Assembly: GCA_900545445.1 (NCBI GenBank)
Contig: UQZH01000025.1
Coordinates: 1 to 29,332, forward strand
Length of the DNA: 29,332 nucleotides
Origin: an uncultured Collinsella sp.
GTDB taxonomy: Bacteria > Actinomycetota > Coriobacteriia > Coriobacteriales > Coriobacteriaceae
Reading direction: 5' to 3'
Position numbers and translations under genes: made by a program. Position 1 is the stretch's first letter. Each line of letters opens with the position of its first letter. Shown here piece after piece: positions 1 to 7,275 of this stretch. The notes beneath the pieces were generated by a model that saw only the letters and a list, made by a program, of their open reading frames with translations, made no database searches and was not told where the DNA came from.

Positions 1-277
1 TCACGGGGCAATCGAGCGACTGCATGGTGTCGATGAGCGCCAGCCCCGCCGTGACGCTGCCGCCCGGGCTGTTGATGATGAGGGTGATGGGCTCGGTCGC
101 ACTTTGATGCTCCAGCACCAGCATGGACTTAATAAGGCCGTTGCAGGTCGCATCGTTGACCTCGCCCTCCAGCAGCAGCACACGGCTGTTGAGCAGTTCG
201 CTTGCCATATCGACAGCGGCAACACGGCCGTCCTTGGACTTCTTTATGATGCTGGGCTCACGATACATAACGGGCAT
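1..277 (-). CDS. ClpP-like serine protease, N-terminal part (runs off left edge)
   Basis: Translating the minus strand from the ATG at 277 gives 92 residues with no stop before the window edge. The segment VLLLEGEVND and the stretch INSPGGSVTAGLALIDTM are diagnostic of the ClpP peptidase fold, where the Gly-rich loop forms part of the oxyanion hole. The catalytic Ser, His and Asp would lie beyond the edge, so activity cannot be judged. An AGAAGGGAA ribosome binding site precedes the ATG. The gene is last visible in an operon with a VirD4-like ATPase, 115 bp downstream of it. The sequence around the conserved core is unlike a housekeeping ClpP, so I read it as an accessory ClpP-family protein, perhaps working with the neighbouring ATPase or on a mobile element. 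Family call is firm; role is inference. Confidence 0.82.
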   Translation of the reverse strand, partial: MPVMYREPSIIKKSKDGRVAAVDMASELLNSRVLLLEGEVNDATCNGLIKSMLVLEHQSATEPITLIINSPGGSVTAGLALIDTMQSLDCPV

Positions 278-392
278 GGCAATTCCCTTCTAAACGGAAT
301 CGGTAAGGAGGCAAAAACTGGACCGCACGGCTTACGACTAACGGAAGCCGTGCGACAAAACATGCAAGATGGGGTACACAAAGCTGCAAGGG

Positions 393-1877
393 CTAATCCC
401 TCAGCCACTTGGCAGCATTGGGATGATCGGCGCAAAAGTACTTCTTGGCGCGGAAGGGACGCATGCCGGTCACCTTGACCAGGCAATCGGTGCGGGGCAT
501 AAGCCCAACCTCGCCTGGGGTCATCACGCAACCGCGCACATCTACGGCAGTGCGCTCGGCGCCCACGTACTTGGTGCCCAAAACCGACTCGCCACACAGT
601 TCGCTTATGTAGTTCTGCGTCGCGATGTTGCTGCCGCCGCCCATATAGACCAAACTATCGCAGTTATCGAGGATGGTAAGCGCCGTGGATTTGCCGTACA
701 CGACATCGAGCTGGCTCAGCGATTGCGCACACATCAAAAAGCTAATGCCGCGACTGCGCACAGTCGCAATGCTGCGCTCAAAATCGGGGATGCGGCCCAC
801 ATTGGGAAACTCATCGAGCACAAACTGCACGCGACGCTGCAAATGGCCGCTGGGGCTGGCATCGGCACGGCGCTGGGCAAGGTTAAACAGCTGCTTAAGG
901 GCAACGTTCGCAAGCCATGCATTAGCCGAATCGTTGTCGCTCACCTTAAGATCGATCATGCGCTTGCCCTCGTCAATACGATCAAGACGCATCTCGTCAT
1001 TCTCAAAAACGCGCATGAGCTGAGGCGTCTTAAGCCGCGAGATAGTTGCATTGAGCGTGATCAGAATACTCTTAAGCGTCCTATCTGCCGCACCTCGAAA
1101 ATCGCGATACTGCTCAACGCCATACAGATCAGCGTTCTCCGCACCAAACTTATCGAGAAACTCCCTGGACTCCACCTCTTCTACAAGGTAGTCCAACGGG
1201 AATCGCCCCTCACCATCTCCCGTAACCTTGATGAGCGCAGCCAGTTTAAAGACGTTGTTCATCTTAAGGTAGCGGCGCGGGGCATTGGGGTCCTCACCCG
1301 GCGTAAGGGTGCCGGCAAGGGTCTCCAGGAGGAACAGGATTCCAACAATCGCTCGAAGCAGCAGGTCGCTCGCGTTATTCCAGAACGGATCATACCTAAG
1401 GCTACGGCCGTCAGGATCGACCCCCTCCATGATTGCCGCCACTGTGGTGGGGATATCCTCGACATCCATCACGTAACGCAGAGGGTCGTATCCGGCCGAC
1501 TGCTCGGGATTAACAGTATCGAGAACCGTTACCTCGTAGCCGTCCTCTTCAAAGCCTTTCCCCGTACGGCGCAGCAGCTCACCCTTGGTGTCTGTGACCA
1601 CATAACAGCATTCGTGGTGATTGAGCAGGTTGGGCAAAATGAAACTCGCCGTTTTGCCGCTGCCGGTACCTCCAAAGGCAAAAACATTGTTGGACACACT
1701 CGTCTCCCAATGCTTGTCGTCCTCGTAGAACGCCACCGTGGCACCCTGCGCCAGGATCACGTCGCGCTGCTCATCGCCGGACGACAGCGCCCGCATCTCC
1801 TCCTTAGTCGCCCACTTCTTGGTCTGATACTCCGTTTGCTGCGCGGCCTCGTAGCCGTACATCTTGATGACTGGCAT
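393..1877 (-). CDS. VirD4/TraG-family type IV coupling-protein-like ATPase without membrane anchor
   Basis: 494 aa. Walker A is GGTGSGKT at residues 69-76 and Walker B is VLDEF at 353-357, followed by a segment typical of T4CPs (ISFLMCAQSLSQLD, near residues 378-391). Such proteins are hexameric DNA-pumping ATPases that bring relaxase-DNA to a type IV secretion channel. Most have one or two N-terminal transmembrane helices and exceed 550 aa. Here the protein begins almost directly at the KWATKEEM segment that normally follows the membrane part, and no hydrophobic helix is visible. A good AAAGGGG site precedes the ATG at 1877. It sits 37 bp after an unknown gene and ahead of the ClpP-like gene. 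No relaxase or VirB4 gene is visible in the window. It could be a conjugation remnant or a soluble ATPase adapted to another job. Confidence 0.85.
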   Translation of the reverse strand: MPVIKMYGYEAAQQTEYQTKKWATKEEMRALSSGDEQRDVILAQGATVAFYEDDKHWETSVSNNVFAFGGTGSGKTASFILPNLLNHHECCYVVTDTKGELLRRTGKGFEEDGYEVTVLDTVNPEQSAGYDPLRYVMDVEDIPTTVAAIMEGVDPDGRSLRYDPFWNNASDLLLRAIVGILFLLETLAGTLTPGEDPNAPRRYLKMNNVFKLAALIKVTGDGEGRFPLDYLVEEVESREFLDKFGAENADLYGVEQYRDFRGAADRTLKSILITLNATISRLKTPQLMRVFENDEMRLDRIDEGKRMIDLKVSDNDSANAWLANVALKQLFNLAQRRADASPSGHLQRRVQFVLDEFPNVGRIPDFERSIATVRSRGISFLMCAQSLSQLDVVYGKSTALTILDNCDSLVYMGGGSNIATQNYISELCGESVLGTKYVGAERTAVDVRGCVMTPGEVGLMPRTDCLVKVTGMRPFRAKKYFCADHPNAAKWLRD

Positions 1878-1914
1878 GGCGTGACCCCTTTCTTGTCCGT
1901 GGCGTTAGTGGTTG

Positions 1915-2832
1915 TTAAGCAATGCGATCGTCGCCGTCGTCCTCATTGAGCTGTGCCGAGTGCGGCGACTTGGTCGCGTGACCGATCAGGCGCTCGGCCT
2001 GCGCCAGATAACTCTCGCGAGCAGCAGTTGAGACCGTTGTGTCGCCCAGGTACGCAAGCAGTGCATGGATCATCAGCTTGTCAAGCAGGTCGTAATCTTT
2101 ATGATGCTTGATATTGAGGAGATAGCGATTTTCGAGTCCGTGTACTTTGTTGGTCAAATCGATTTCCATCTTTTCCTCCATGTAATAAAAAGTGTGTCGT
2201 TCGTCCAAAAGTGCCTCAAACGGGCGTTTGACGCATAACTCAAAGTTGAAACGCGGACTCGTATCGAACACGCGTCGCTGCACCTTGAGGTAGCGCTTAT
2301 AAAACATGACGGCATCATCTTCATCCGCCGTAAAGCCACGCGATCCATCGCGGTGCAGCCGGTCGCATGGCTTTCTGCCATCGGTATGGCGCACGAAGGA
2401 GGACGGGATATAGGCACCCTGCTTGGTGCTGTACTTCATCCCTGTCGCAACTTCCTCGAACAAGAGAACACCAGCCGATTTAAAGCCCGCAGTACGCCCG
2501 TGCCTAAACATACTCACCACAGTCGCTACACTGCCTATGCGGCTATCGCGCGGGGGAAAATACAGTGGCAGCAAAGCGAGTGTCGCGGCAGTCAAAAGTT
2601 CGCGGGCCTCGTGTACATCGGCTCGATACTGCTCGGGCACCAGCCCGGGAATATCGGGCGAGCGCTCTTCCAGCACGCCAACGAGCGATTTGGCCAGGCG
2701 CTCGACGTTCTTCTCGCCGCAGTACGGACACGGAAGAGACCGTTCTACCTTTCCGTTCATTTCGCACATGTCGCGGAGATCCTCGTCGATCGCACTGAGG
2801 AATGCCTCGTAGATGTTGTCCCGTTTCTTCAT
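1915..2832 (-). CDS. Uncharacterised 305-aa protein, first gene of the T4CP/ClpP-like operon
   Basis: I do not recognise this protein. It is 305 aa, charged, and probably soluble. The only clear motif is CPYCGEKN near residues 36-43, half of a zinc-ribbon-like site; no second CxxC is visible, so zinc binding would need a partner or other ligands. A short hydrophobic stretch (residues about 79-92) is too short and proline-rich for a safe membrane helix. The C-terminus is acidic. The ribosome site before the ATG at 2832 is weak (AGAAAGAAA). It is the promoter-proximal gene of the minus-strand operon leading to the VirD4-like ATPase and the ClpP-like protease, which suggests a shared function that I cannot name. 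Confidence 0.7.
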   Translation of the reverse strand: MKKRDNIYEAFLSAIDEDLRDMCEMNGKVERSLPCPYCGEKNVERLAKSLVGVLEERSPDIPGLVPEQYRADVHEARELLTAATLALLPLYFPPRDSRIGSVATVVSMFRHGRTAGFKSAGVLLFEEVATGMKYSTKQGAYIPSSFVRHTDGRKPCDRLHRDGSRGFTADEDDAVMFYKRYLKVQRRVFDTSPRFNFELCVKRPFEALLDERHTFYYMEEKMEIDLTNKVHGLENRYLLNIKHHKDYDLLDKLMIHALLAYLGDTTVSTAARESYLAQAERLIGHATKSPHSAQLNEDDGDDRIA

Positions 2833-3121
2833 GAATGTTTCTTTCTATCCGGTTTCGGGTGTTTGGTGTAAGTCTGTTCTAAGTTTTAGAATGCTCTGAG
2901 GTATGGATGATGACAATCGACCTAACCTGCAGCTTCGTTAGTGAAATCACCCTGCTTGATAGCGCGGTTTGCCTAAAGGCTGTGTAGCGATTGCATCAAG
3001 CAGTTGGTATTGAGTTGGTTTTGGATTGCTTCGAGGATAGCACAGTAGGCTGTTCTCGTCATTAGAAATTTTTAAATTTTTCTGCTATTATATAGCCCAC
3101 CAAGAAGAAAGGGCTCTATAC
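2833..3121. promoter_or_regulatory. Divergent intergenic region with inverted repeat
   Basis: This 289-bp region separates two divergent transcription units and so should hold both promoters. It contains a perfect 9-bp inverted repeat, CTGCTTGAT at 2952-2960 and ATCAAGCAG at 2995-3003, with a smaller GCC/GGC hairpin at its centre (2971-2980). The repeat could be an operator shared by both units. I found no convincing minus-strand promoter hexamers. No coding potential is evident. Confidence 0.4.
3086..3091 (+). promoter_or_regulatory. Extended -10 promoter element for the 477-aa gene
   Basis: TATTAT at 3086-3091 is preceded by TG at the extended -10 position (TGCTATTAT). The upstream AT-rich stretch gives only a weak -35 match. 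The element lies about 30 bp before the ATG at 3122, which has a GAAAGGG ribosome site 8 bp upstream. Confidence 0.45.
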
Positions 3122-4555
3122 ATGCGTGAAACAACATCATTGCCACGTCTCACCGCCGCCGCCCTCTCGCGCGCGCTTAACCTAGAACAAGGCAGCCGCC
3201 TACTCACCGTTCGCCTACCTGGCGCCATCGGCTGCGAGGCGCTTCGTGAATGCTTCAGGCTGAACGGCAACGGCGTACCTAATATTTGCGAACTTGAGCC
3301 CGGCAAGCAGAACACGGGCAATGACAACGCGGCGCCGGTGTTTATCGATGCCACAGCTTGCGTTCGCAAACGTTTTCGCGAAATCAACAGCGCATGTGAG
3401 GCGCTCATTAATGATCTGGAGCCTGGCTACCTGGGCTTCTGCGATTGGGAGGCCTATCTCTGGTGCCTGTATGCACTAGCCCTCTCCGGTCGTACTCGAG
3501 CCGCCGTACTGCTGCCGTTCGAGTCTTTGGACAACGCCGAGCAGGCACGCGCGATTCTGTTGCGCGAGGGGCTCGTCGAAAGCGTCCTATATCACCCGCT
3601 CGCCGAATCTCCGATGCACGGCATGTACGCACTTATTGTATTGTCGACGGGAAATCGCAGCGTTTCATTCCGCAATGCCGCCACGCCCATGCCACGCCTT
3701 CGGTTTGCCGACGGGGCTCGCTACCCCAATCTTCCCTTGGCTTTCTCCCCTGACTGGAGCGGCATCGAGTGCGACTCACGCAAAACGGTTTCCATTGAAA
3801 CCGTCGAGCTCGAAACGCGCAAGCTACTCCAACACCACGCCGCGCTCTCCAAAGGCAGGGTTGGCCTGATCTCCGTAGCTCAAAACTACAGCGCAACGCT
3901 CGGCGACAGCTTTATGCGCGTGGTGCCGTTTATGCCCCGAGACAGCACCACCTCGGATGACATCGACGCTGTCGAGGTGCGCCGCATTTCATCTCAGGAT
4001 TTCCGCAACGGCTATTTGCTGCCCAAGGATGTTGCGGAAGGCGCGTCGGAGCTGGATTCCGAACCTGTAAAGGTAAGTCCAGACGTGTTGGCTCGTTACG
4101 AGCTTCGTTGCGGCGATATCGTCATGCCGCGCATACTCGGTCGTTACGGCGCGTCGAACCTACTTGTGGTCGGCATCGATGATGCAAAGCAGCATCTAGT
4201 TGCCTCGCACAACACCACCGCCATTCGCCCGGCGATTCCAACGATGACCGACGAGGAGCGCATGGTGTATGCAGAGATGGTCGCGGCGTACCTCACCGAC
4301 GGCCATGGGTCCATAGTTTTGCAGGTATTGTCCGACAATCAGTACAGCCACGCCATCCGCCCTACCGATCTGTTCGAGATCGAAGTCCCACCAGCACTCG
4401 ACCCGCGTACGCGCGAGTATAGCGAATCCATCAATCGCTTTGCCGAGGTCGTAAGGGCCAAGAAACAAGCCGAGGCCGCTGTCGCCCAAGCCCAGCGCAA
4501 CCTCGAAGCCGCAAAGAAGGCCGTTACTCAGGTGGTCGACCAGGCCTGTGAGTAG
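3122..4555 (+). CDS. Type I R-M methylase/specificity-like hybrid protein, catalytic motifs not seen
   Basis: 477 aa. Residues about 126-186 (AAVLLPFESLDNAEQARAIL, then LVESVLYHP and ALIVLSTG) resemble the end of the HsdM methylase fold, where a beta strand, a helix and an ILVL strand close the domain. I see no NPPY/DPPF catalytic motif and no clear FxGxG AdoMet loop, so methylation is unlikely. Residues about 290-430 look like an HsdS target-recognition domain (YELRCGDIVMPRI; LSDNQYSHAIRPTDLFEIEV), followed by an Ala/Lys/Glu-rich coiled coil at about 435-477 like the HsdS spacer helix. No HsdR gene is nearby. It may be a DNA-binding regulator, a partner for an unlinked system, or an uncharacterised defence component. 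The function is inferred from resemblance only. Confidence 0.6.
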   Translation: MRETTSLPRLTAAALSRALNLEQGSRLLTVRLPGAIGCEALRECFRLNGNGVPNICELEPGKQNTGNDNAAPVFIDATACVRKRFREINSACEALINDLEPGYLGFCDWEAYLWCLYALALSGRTRAAVLLPFESLDNAEQARAILLREGLVESVLYHPLAESPMHGMYALIVLSTGNRSVSFRNAATPMPRLRFADGARYPNLPLAFSPDWSGIECDSRKTVSIETVELETRKLLQHHAALSKGRVGLISVAQNYSATLGDSFMRVVPFMPRDSTTSDDIDAVEVRRISSQDFRNGYLLPKDVAEGASELDSEPVKVSPDVLARYELRCGDIVMPRILGRYGASNLLVVGIDDAKQHLVASHNTTAIRPAIPTMTDEERMVYAEMVAAYLTDGHGSIVLQVLSDNQYSHAIRPTDLFEIEVPPALDPRTREYSESINRFAEVVRAKKQAEAAVAQAQRNLEAAKKAVTQVVDQACE

Positions 4556-4580
4556 CGCATACATAGGCAGTAGAAACGTC

Positions 4581-4619
4581 TTAAGCCGGCGGCAGGAACT
4601 AATCCTGCCGCCGGCTTAA
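4581..4619. terminator. Bidirectional intrinsic terminator
   Basis: A perfect 17-bp stem (4581-4597 with 4603-4619) encloses a 5-nt loop, with TTAA at each outer end. It lies between the stops of the converging genes at 4555 and 4629 and probably ends both transcripts. The T-tract is short, so the strength comes from the very GC-rich stem. Confidence 0.8.
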
Positions 4620-4628
4620 CTATCTAGC

Positions 4629-5519
4629 CTATTCCCATCCCGTGGTCTGAGGATTCCATTTGCGCACATTCGCCGAATGATTAAAGCACGGTGTATACAA
4701 CCGATTGACGACCCCTTCTGCCCCAGCAATGTTCCCCGCGAGATCAAGTACCCCCGCCTGCCTCGCCATCTTTATGTACTGCGCAGAACCATTTTGTTTC
4801 CACCAGAGAGGCGCCACGAACTCTTCCGGCATTGCCACCTTGCGGGCAGATGCTTCTTTCTCGACCCTCTCGACAAGCGTAGTCCCATCGACGAAGCAAG
4901 TTTTCGCGTACACCAAGATGTCGACTATATCCTTGATTCGCGAAGAGGCACGGCCCTCATGCATCTCTACCATTGCGAGCAATTTATCTGCAAGGGCACT
5001 CTCCACTCGGCATACTCGATAGTCGCAGACTGGGAGCCCCTCAATATTCAAACGATCGATCGGCGCAAGAACCTCAGGCTCAAGTCCCCGCACTTCATCA
5101 ATTACCAAGTCAATTGAAATTGGCTGCAGCTTCTTGGTTCCCATAAAGGGGGTGAACCACACCTTCGCACCACACCGATACTCATCTTCTTTTTTGATCT
5201 GCTCTGCACGATCAAAGACAAACGAAACGAAATCCTCCAGATCAATCGAAGCCGCCCGCGCCAGATCGGCAACAGCCTCTTCGAGGCTCTCCTCTTGAGC
5301 AACCAAGTCAATATCTCTTGTGACACGCGCATCGAGTGTTCGCGCCAGGACGCTTTGGCCACCCTTGAGTACAAAGCGGCCGTCATCTTCTGAAAAAACG
5401 CGACATAGGAAGCGATGAAAGTAGAAACCGACGATCGCCCGATTAGTATCCATCGGCGATTCTCTTGCGGCATCCCTAACAGCCATCTCCAGTGCGGCAG
5501 GTGTTTTGTACTTCACCAT
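4629..5519 (-). CDS. abiEii: AbiEii-type nucleotidyltransferase toxin
   Basis: 296 aa. The nucleotidyltransferase core is clear: LKGGQSVLAR at residues 51-60, TRDIDLV at 67-73 with paired acidic residues D69 and D71, and a third acidic strand, ISIDLVID, at 134-141. The downstream ALADKLLAM (K179) and RIKDIVDIL (194-202) motifs are typical of AbiEii/AbiGii toxins. Family members act as bacteriostatic toxins that transfer nucleotides to RNA substrates and abort phage infection. It lies 15 bp after the antitoxin gene. GGAGG at 5522-5526 leaves only 2 nt to the ATG at 5519, but 5 nt to the GTG that is codon 2, so translation may begin at 5516. All key residues are present, so the toxin looks intact. 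Confidence 0.9.
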   Translation of the reverse strand: MVKYKTPAALEMAVRDAARESPMDTNRAIVGFYFHRFLCRVFSEDDGRFVLKGGQSVLARTLDARVTRDIDLVAQEESLEEAVADLARAASIDLEDFVSFVFDRAEQIKKEDEYRCGAKVWFTPFMGTKKLQPISIDLVIDEVRGLEPEVLAPIDRLNIEGLPVCDYRVCRVESALADKLLAMVEMHEGRASSRIKDIVDILVYAKTCFVDGTTLVERVEKEASARKVAMPEEFVAPLWWKQNGSAQYIKMARQAGVLDLAGNIAGAEGVVNRLYTPCFNHSANVRKWNPQTTGWE

Positions 5520-5534
5520 GTCCTCCGTTTTTCA

Positions 5535-6158
5535 TTACTCGTTCAGCGCCGTCAACAAGGGCATCATCAACTCGCGTCGTTTGGCGGTTTTAGAGTTCTC
5601 CTCTACAAGATCTTTCAGCCGCTGTATCTCGAGCCCTCGCCCAAGCGCGTCGTTATAGGCATCGATAATTAATGAGGGGTCCTCGCAATCGAGGCAAAGA
5701 TCAACAAGCGTGCGCTCGGGTTTAGTTACCGGCAGGCCGTCGAGCCAGACGATGTCCTGCTCAGCGATCTCGCGCTTTGCAAAAGAAAGGGATTCGTTTC
5801 TCGTATTGATGCGCATGGGCGCGGTCATCCTGTAGGGGGACAGATAGAAATCGCCCATTTGCTGTAGGTTCGCCGCTGTCGTACCGCTCACGGCGATGCC
5901 ATCCCACTGGCGTTTTCTCTCCCACGCGCAAAGGGAGGGATTGGTGAGTTTCCAAAAAGCGTTGAGCTCGTCAGTGTCTCGGCGCTGCGTGCCCGACATC
6001 CGGTAGGCGCCGTGGCATATCCGTTCAAGACGCCCCACGCGGCATGAGTGTGCCAGCGCATCTCGAGAGATGTCCATACGAGCCGCCTGGGCTGTGGTGA
6101 ACACGCCCTCACTCTCGGAAAGCTCGCTTATCGCCGTTATGTTGCTAAAGTACTTCAT
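5535..6158 (-). CDS. abiEi: AbiEi-type antitoxin / autorepressor
   Basis: 207 aa from the ATG at 6158. The N-terminus (ITAISELSESEGVFTTAQAA, then VGRLERICHGAYRM) is the winged-helix domain of AbiEi_4-type antitoxins. The rest (IAVSGTTAANLQ; GLPVTKPERTLVDLCLD) is the conserved C-terminal antitoxin part. AbiEi neutralises AbiEii and represses the operon by binding inverted repeats at its promoter. An open frame extends 60 codons further upstream to 6338, but that stretch runs into a dispersed repeat element, so I reject it. A -10 box ends 6 nt before the ATG, so the mRNA may be leaderless. The pair forms a bicistron with the toxin gene. Confidence 0.88.
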   Translation of the reverse strand: MKYFSNITAISELSESEGVFTTAQAARMDISRDALAHSCRVGRLERICHGAYRMSGTQRRDTDELNAFWKLTNPSLCAWERKRQWDGIAVSGTTAANLQQMGDFYLSPYRMTAPMRINTRNESLSFAKREIAEQDIVWLDGLPVTKPERTLVDLCLDCEDPSLIIDAYNDALGRGLEIQRLKDLVEENSKTAKRRELMMPLLTALNE

Positions 6159-6193
6159 GTTGCAATTGTAGGATATTCTCATGCTTTTGCAAC
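6159..6193 (-). promoter_or_regulatory. abiE promoter with inverted-repeat operator
   Basis: On the minus strand TTGCAA (6192-6187), a 16-bp spacer and TACAAT (6170-6165) form a plausible promoter, placing the transcription start at or next to the A of the abiEi ATG at 6158. Perfect 7-bp inverted arms GTTGCAA (6159-6165) and TTGCAAC (6187-6193) overlap the -10 and -35 boxes. AbiEi proteins are known to autorepress through inverted repeats in this position. Confidence 0.6.
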
Positions 6194-6277
6194 GTGATTT
6201 TGATTCCCTATGACCGGCGTGCTTTGCGTACCCCTTTTCTGCCACCACTTTGTCATCGGCCCACCATCCCCTGCTAT

Positions 6278-6459
6278 CGAGGTCTAATACTTTTCCGCGA
6301 AGTGAACGTCTGTTTTTGGACCCCTGGAGCATCCGCATTTTTCAACGGCATAAACGCAGGATTCTGGCATCAAAGCCGCAGGAAACGGCACCCGAAAAGT
6401 GTCGATGCTTCGGGGGTCCGTTTTCACTCATTCACTTCTCGGAAAAGTATTAGACCTCG
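6278..6459. repeat. 182-bp palindromic repeat element, copy A
   Basis: A 182-bp unit bounded by perfect 13-bp terminal inverted repeats (CGAGGTCTAATAC and its complement). The two arms match over roughly 55 bp, so the whole unit can fold into a long hairpin. It shares length, without gaps, and about 88% identity by hand count with copy B at 9358-9539, in the same orientation. No ORF of its own is convincing. It resembles a non-autonomous mobile element (MITE-like). Clear target-site duplications were not seen. It lies between the divergent abiEi and DUF4342 genes. Confidence 0.88.
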
Positions 6460-6568
6460 CTGTCAGCCGTCCCAAAGATCAGACTGCACCTCCTTCACGC
6501 CACGCAAAACCTGCCTTTTCTGCCCCCGCCCGCCTCCGCGCCACCCAAAAACTCATCCACTATTAATC

Positions 6569-6596
6569 TTGGCTCAAGAATCGCTTAATCTATAAC
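6569..6596 (+). promoter_or_regulatory. Promoter for the DUF4342-two-component operon
   Basis: TTGGCT (6569-6574), a 16-bp spacer and TATAAC (6591-6596) match sigma-A hexamers at four and five positions. It would give a GC-rich leader of about 110 nt before the ATG at 6715. The 108 bp between repeat copy A and this promoter show nothing recognisable. Confidence 0.5.
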
Positions 6597-6714
6597 CTGC
6601 ACTATAGAGTTCGACCAAGGGCGGGGCGGCACCGCGCAACGCAGGCCGCCGAACGCAACGCTCGCGCCCGGGCAGATAGCCCGGCGTCGCGCCCATCGAA
6701 CGAAAGGACAGGTC

Positions 6715-7257
6715 ATGGACGACCTCGAAAAAGTTGAAACCATCCGCACCAAGTGCAACGTGAGCTATACCGATGCCAAGGCCGCGCTCGACGCCGCCGA
6801 CGGCAACGTTCTGGACGCCATCATTTGGCTCGAGTCGCAGGGCAAGACCCAGACCACGTCGGCGCACGCCGCCACCGAGTCCGCGCCGGCCGATGAGCCC
6901 TCGGCCGAGATGGTCGCCGCACAGGCCGCCTACGAAAAGTCGAGCGAAAAGACCGACTTCTCCAAGAAGATGGACAGCGTGTGGGAGTACCTCAAAAAGC
7001 TCTTCCGCCTGAGCCTGGACACCAAGTTTATCGCCACGCGCCGCGATGCGATCATCCTCAACATCCCCATCCTGATTCCCATCGTCGCCCTGTTTGCCTG
7101 GGGCGCCACGATATGGCTGATGCTGATTGGTCTGTTCTTTGGCATGCGCTACCGTATCGACAGCGACGGCGACGTGCCCGGCAGCATCAACAACCTGATG
7201 GATCACGCCGCCGATGCCGCGGACGGCATCAAGCAAAATCTGAACGACGACAAGTAA
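6715..7257 (+). CDS. DUF4342 protein with N-terminal UBA/TS-N-like domain and membrane hairpin
   Basis: 180 aa. Residues 1-43 (KVETIRTKCNVSYTDAKAAL, ending in AIIWLESQG) form a UBA/TS-N three-helix motif like the N-terminus of elongation factor Ts. A low-complexity Ala/Thr/Glu linker follows. Residues about 103-147 hold the DUF4342 region, with hydrophobic segments NIPILIPIVALFAWGA and WLMLIGLFFGMRY likely forming a membrane hairpin. The C-terminus is acidic. The function of the family is not established. An AAAGGA site precedes the ATG. The stop is 18 bp before the response regulator gene, so the three genes form one operon; the protein may be an accessory or stress-sensing partner of the two-component pair. 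Confidence 0.8.
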   Translation: MDDLEKVETIRTKCNVSYTDAKAALDAADGNVLDAIIWLESQGKTQTTSAHAATESAPADEPSAEMVAAQAAYEKSSEKTDFSKKMDSVWEYLKKLFRLSLDTKFIATRRDAIILNIPILIPIVALFAWGATIWLMLIGLFFGMRYRIDSDGDVPGSINNLMDHAADAADGIKQNLNDDK

Positions 7258-7275
7258 TCGCAGACGGGGGCACGC

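Noticed and set aside
369..1949. 526-aa plus-strand open frame opposite the VirD4-like gene
   Set aside because: Shadow frame; the minus strand shows Walker motifs and good start context.
6159..6338. 60-codon N-terminal extension of AbiEi
   Set aside because: The extension reads through the abiE promoter and into the palindromic repeat; the same peptide start appears opposite copy B at 9358-9418, showing it is repeat-derived.
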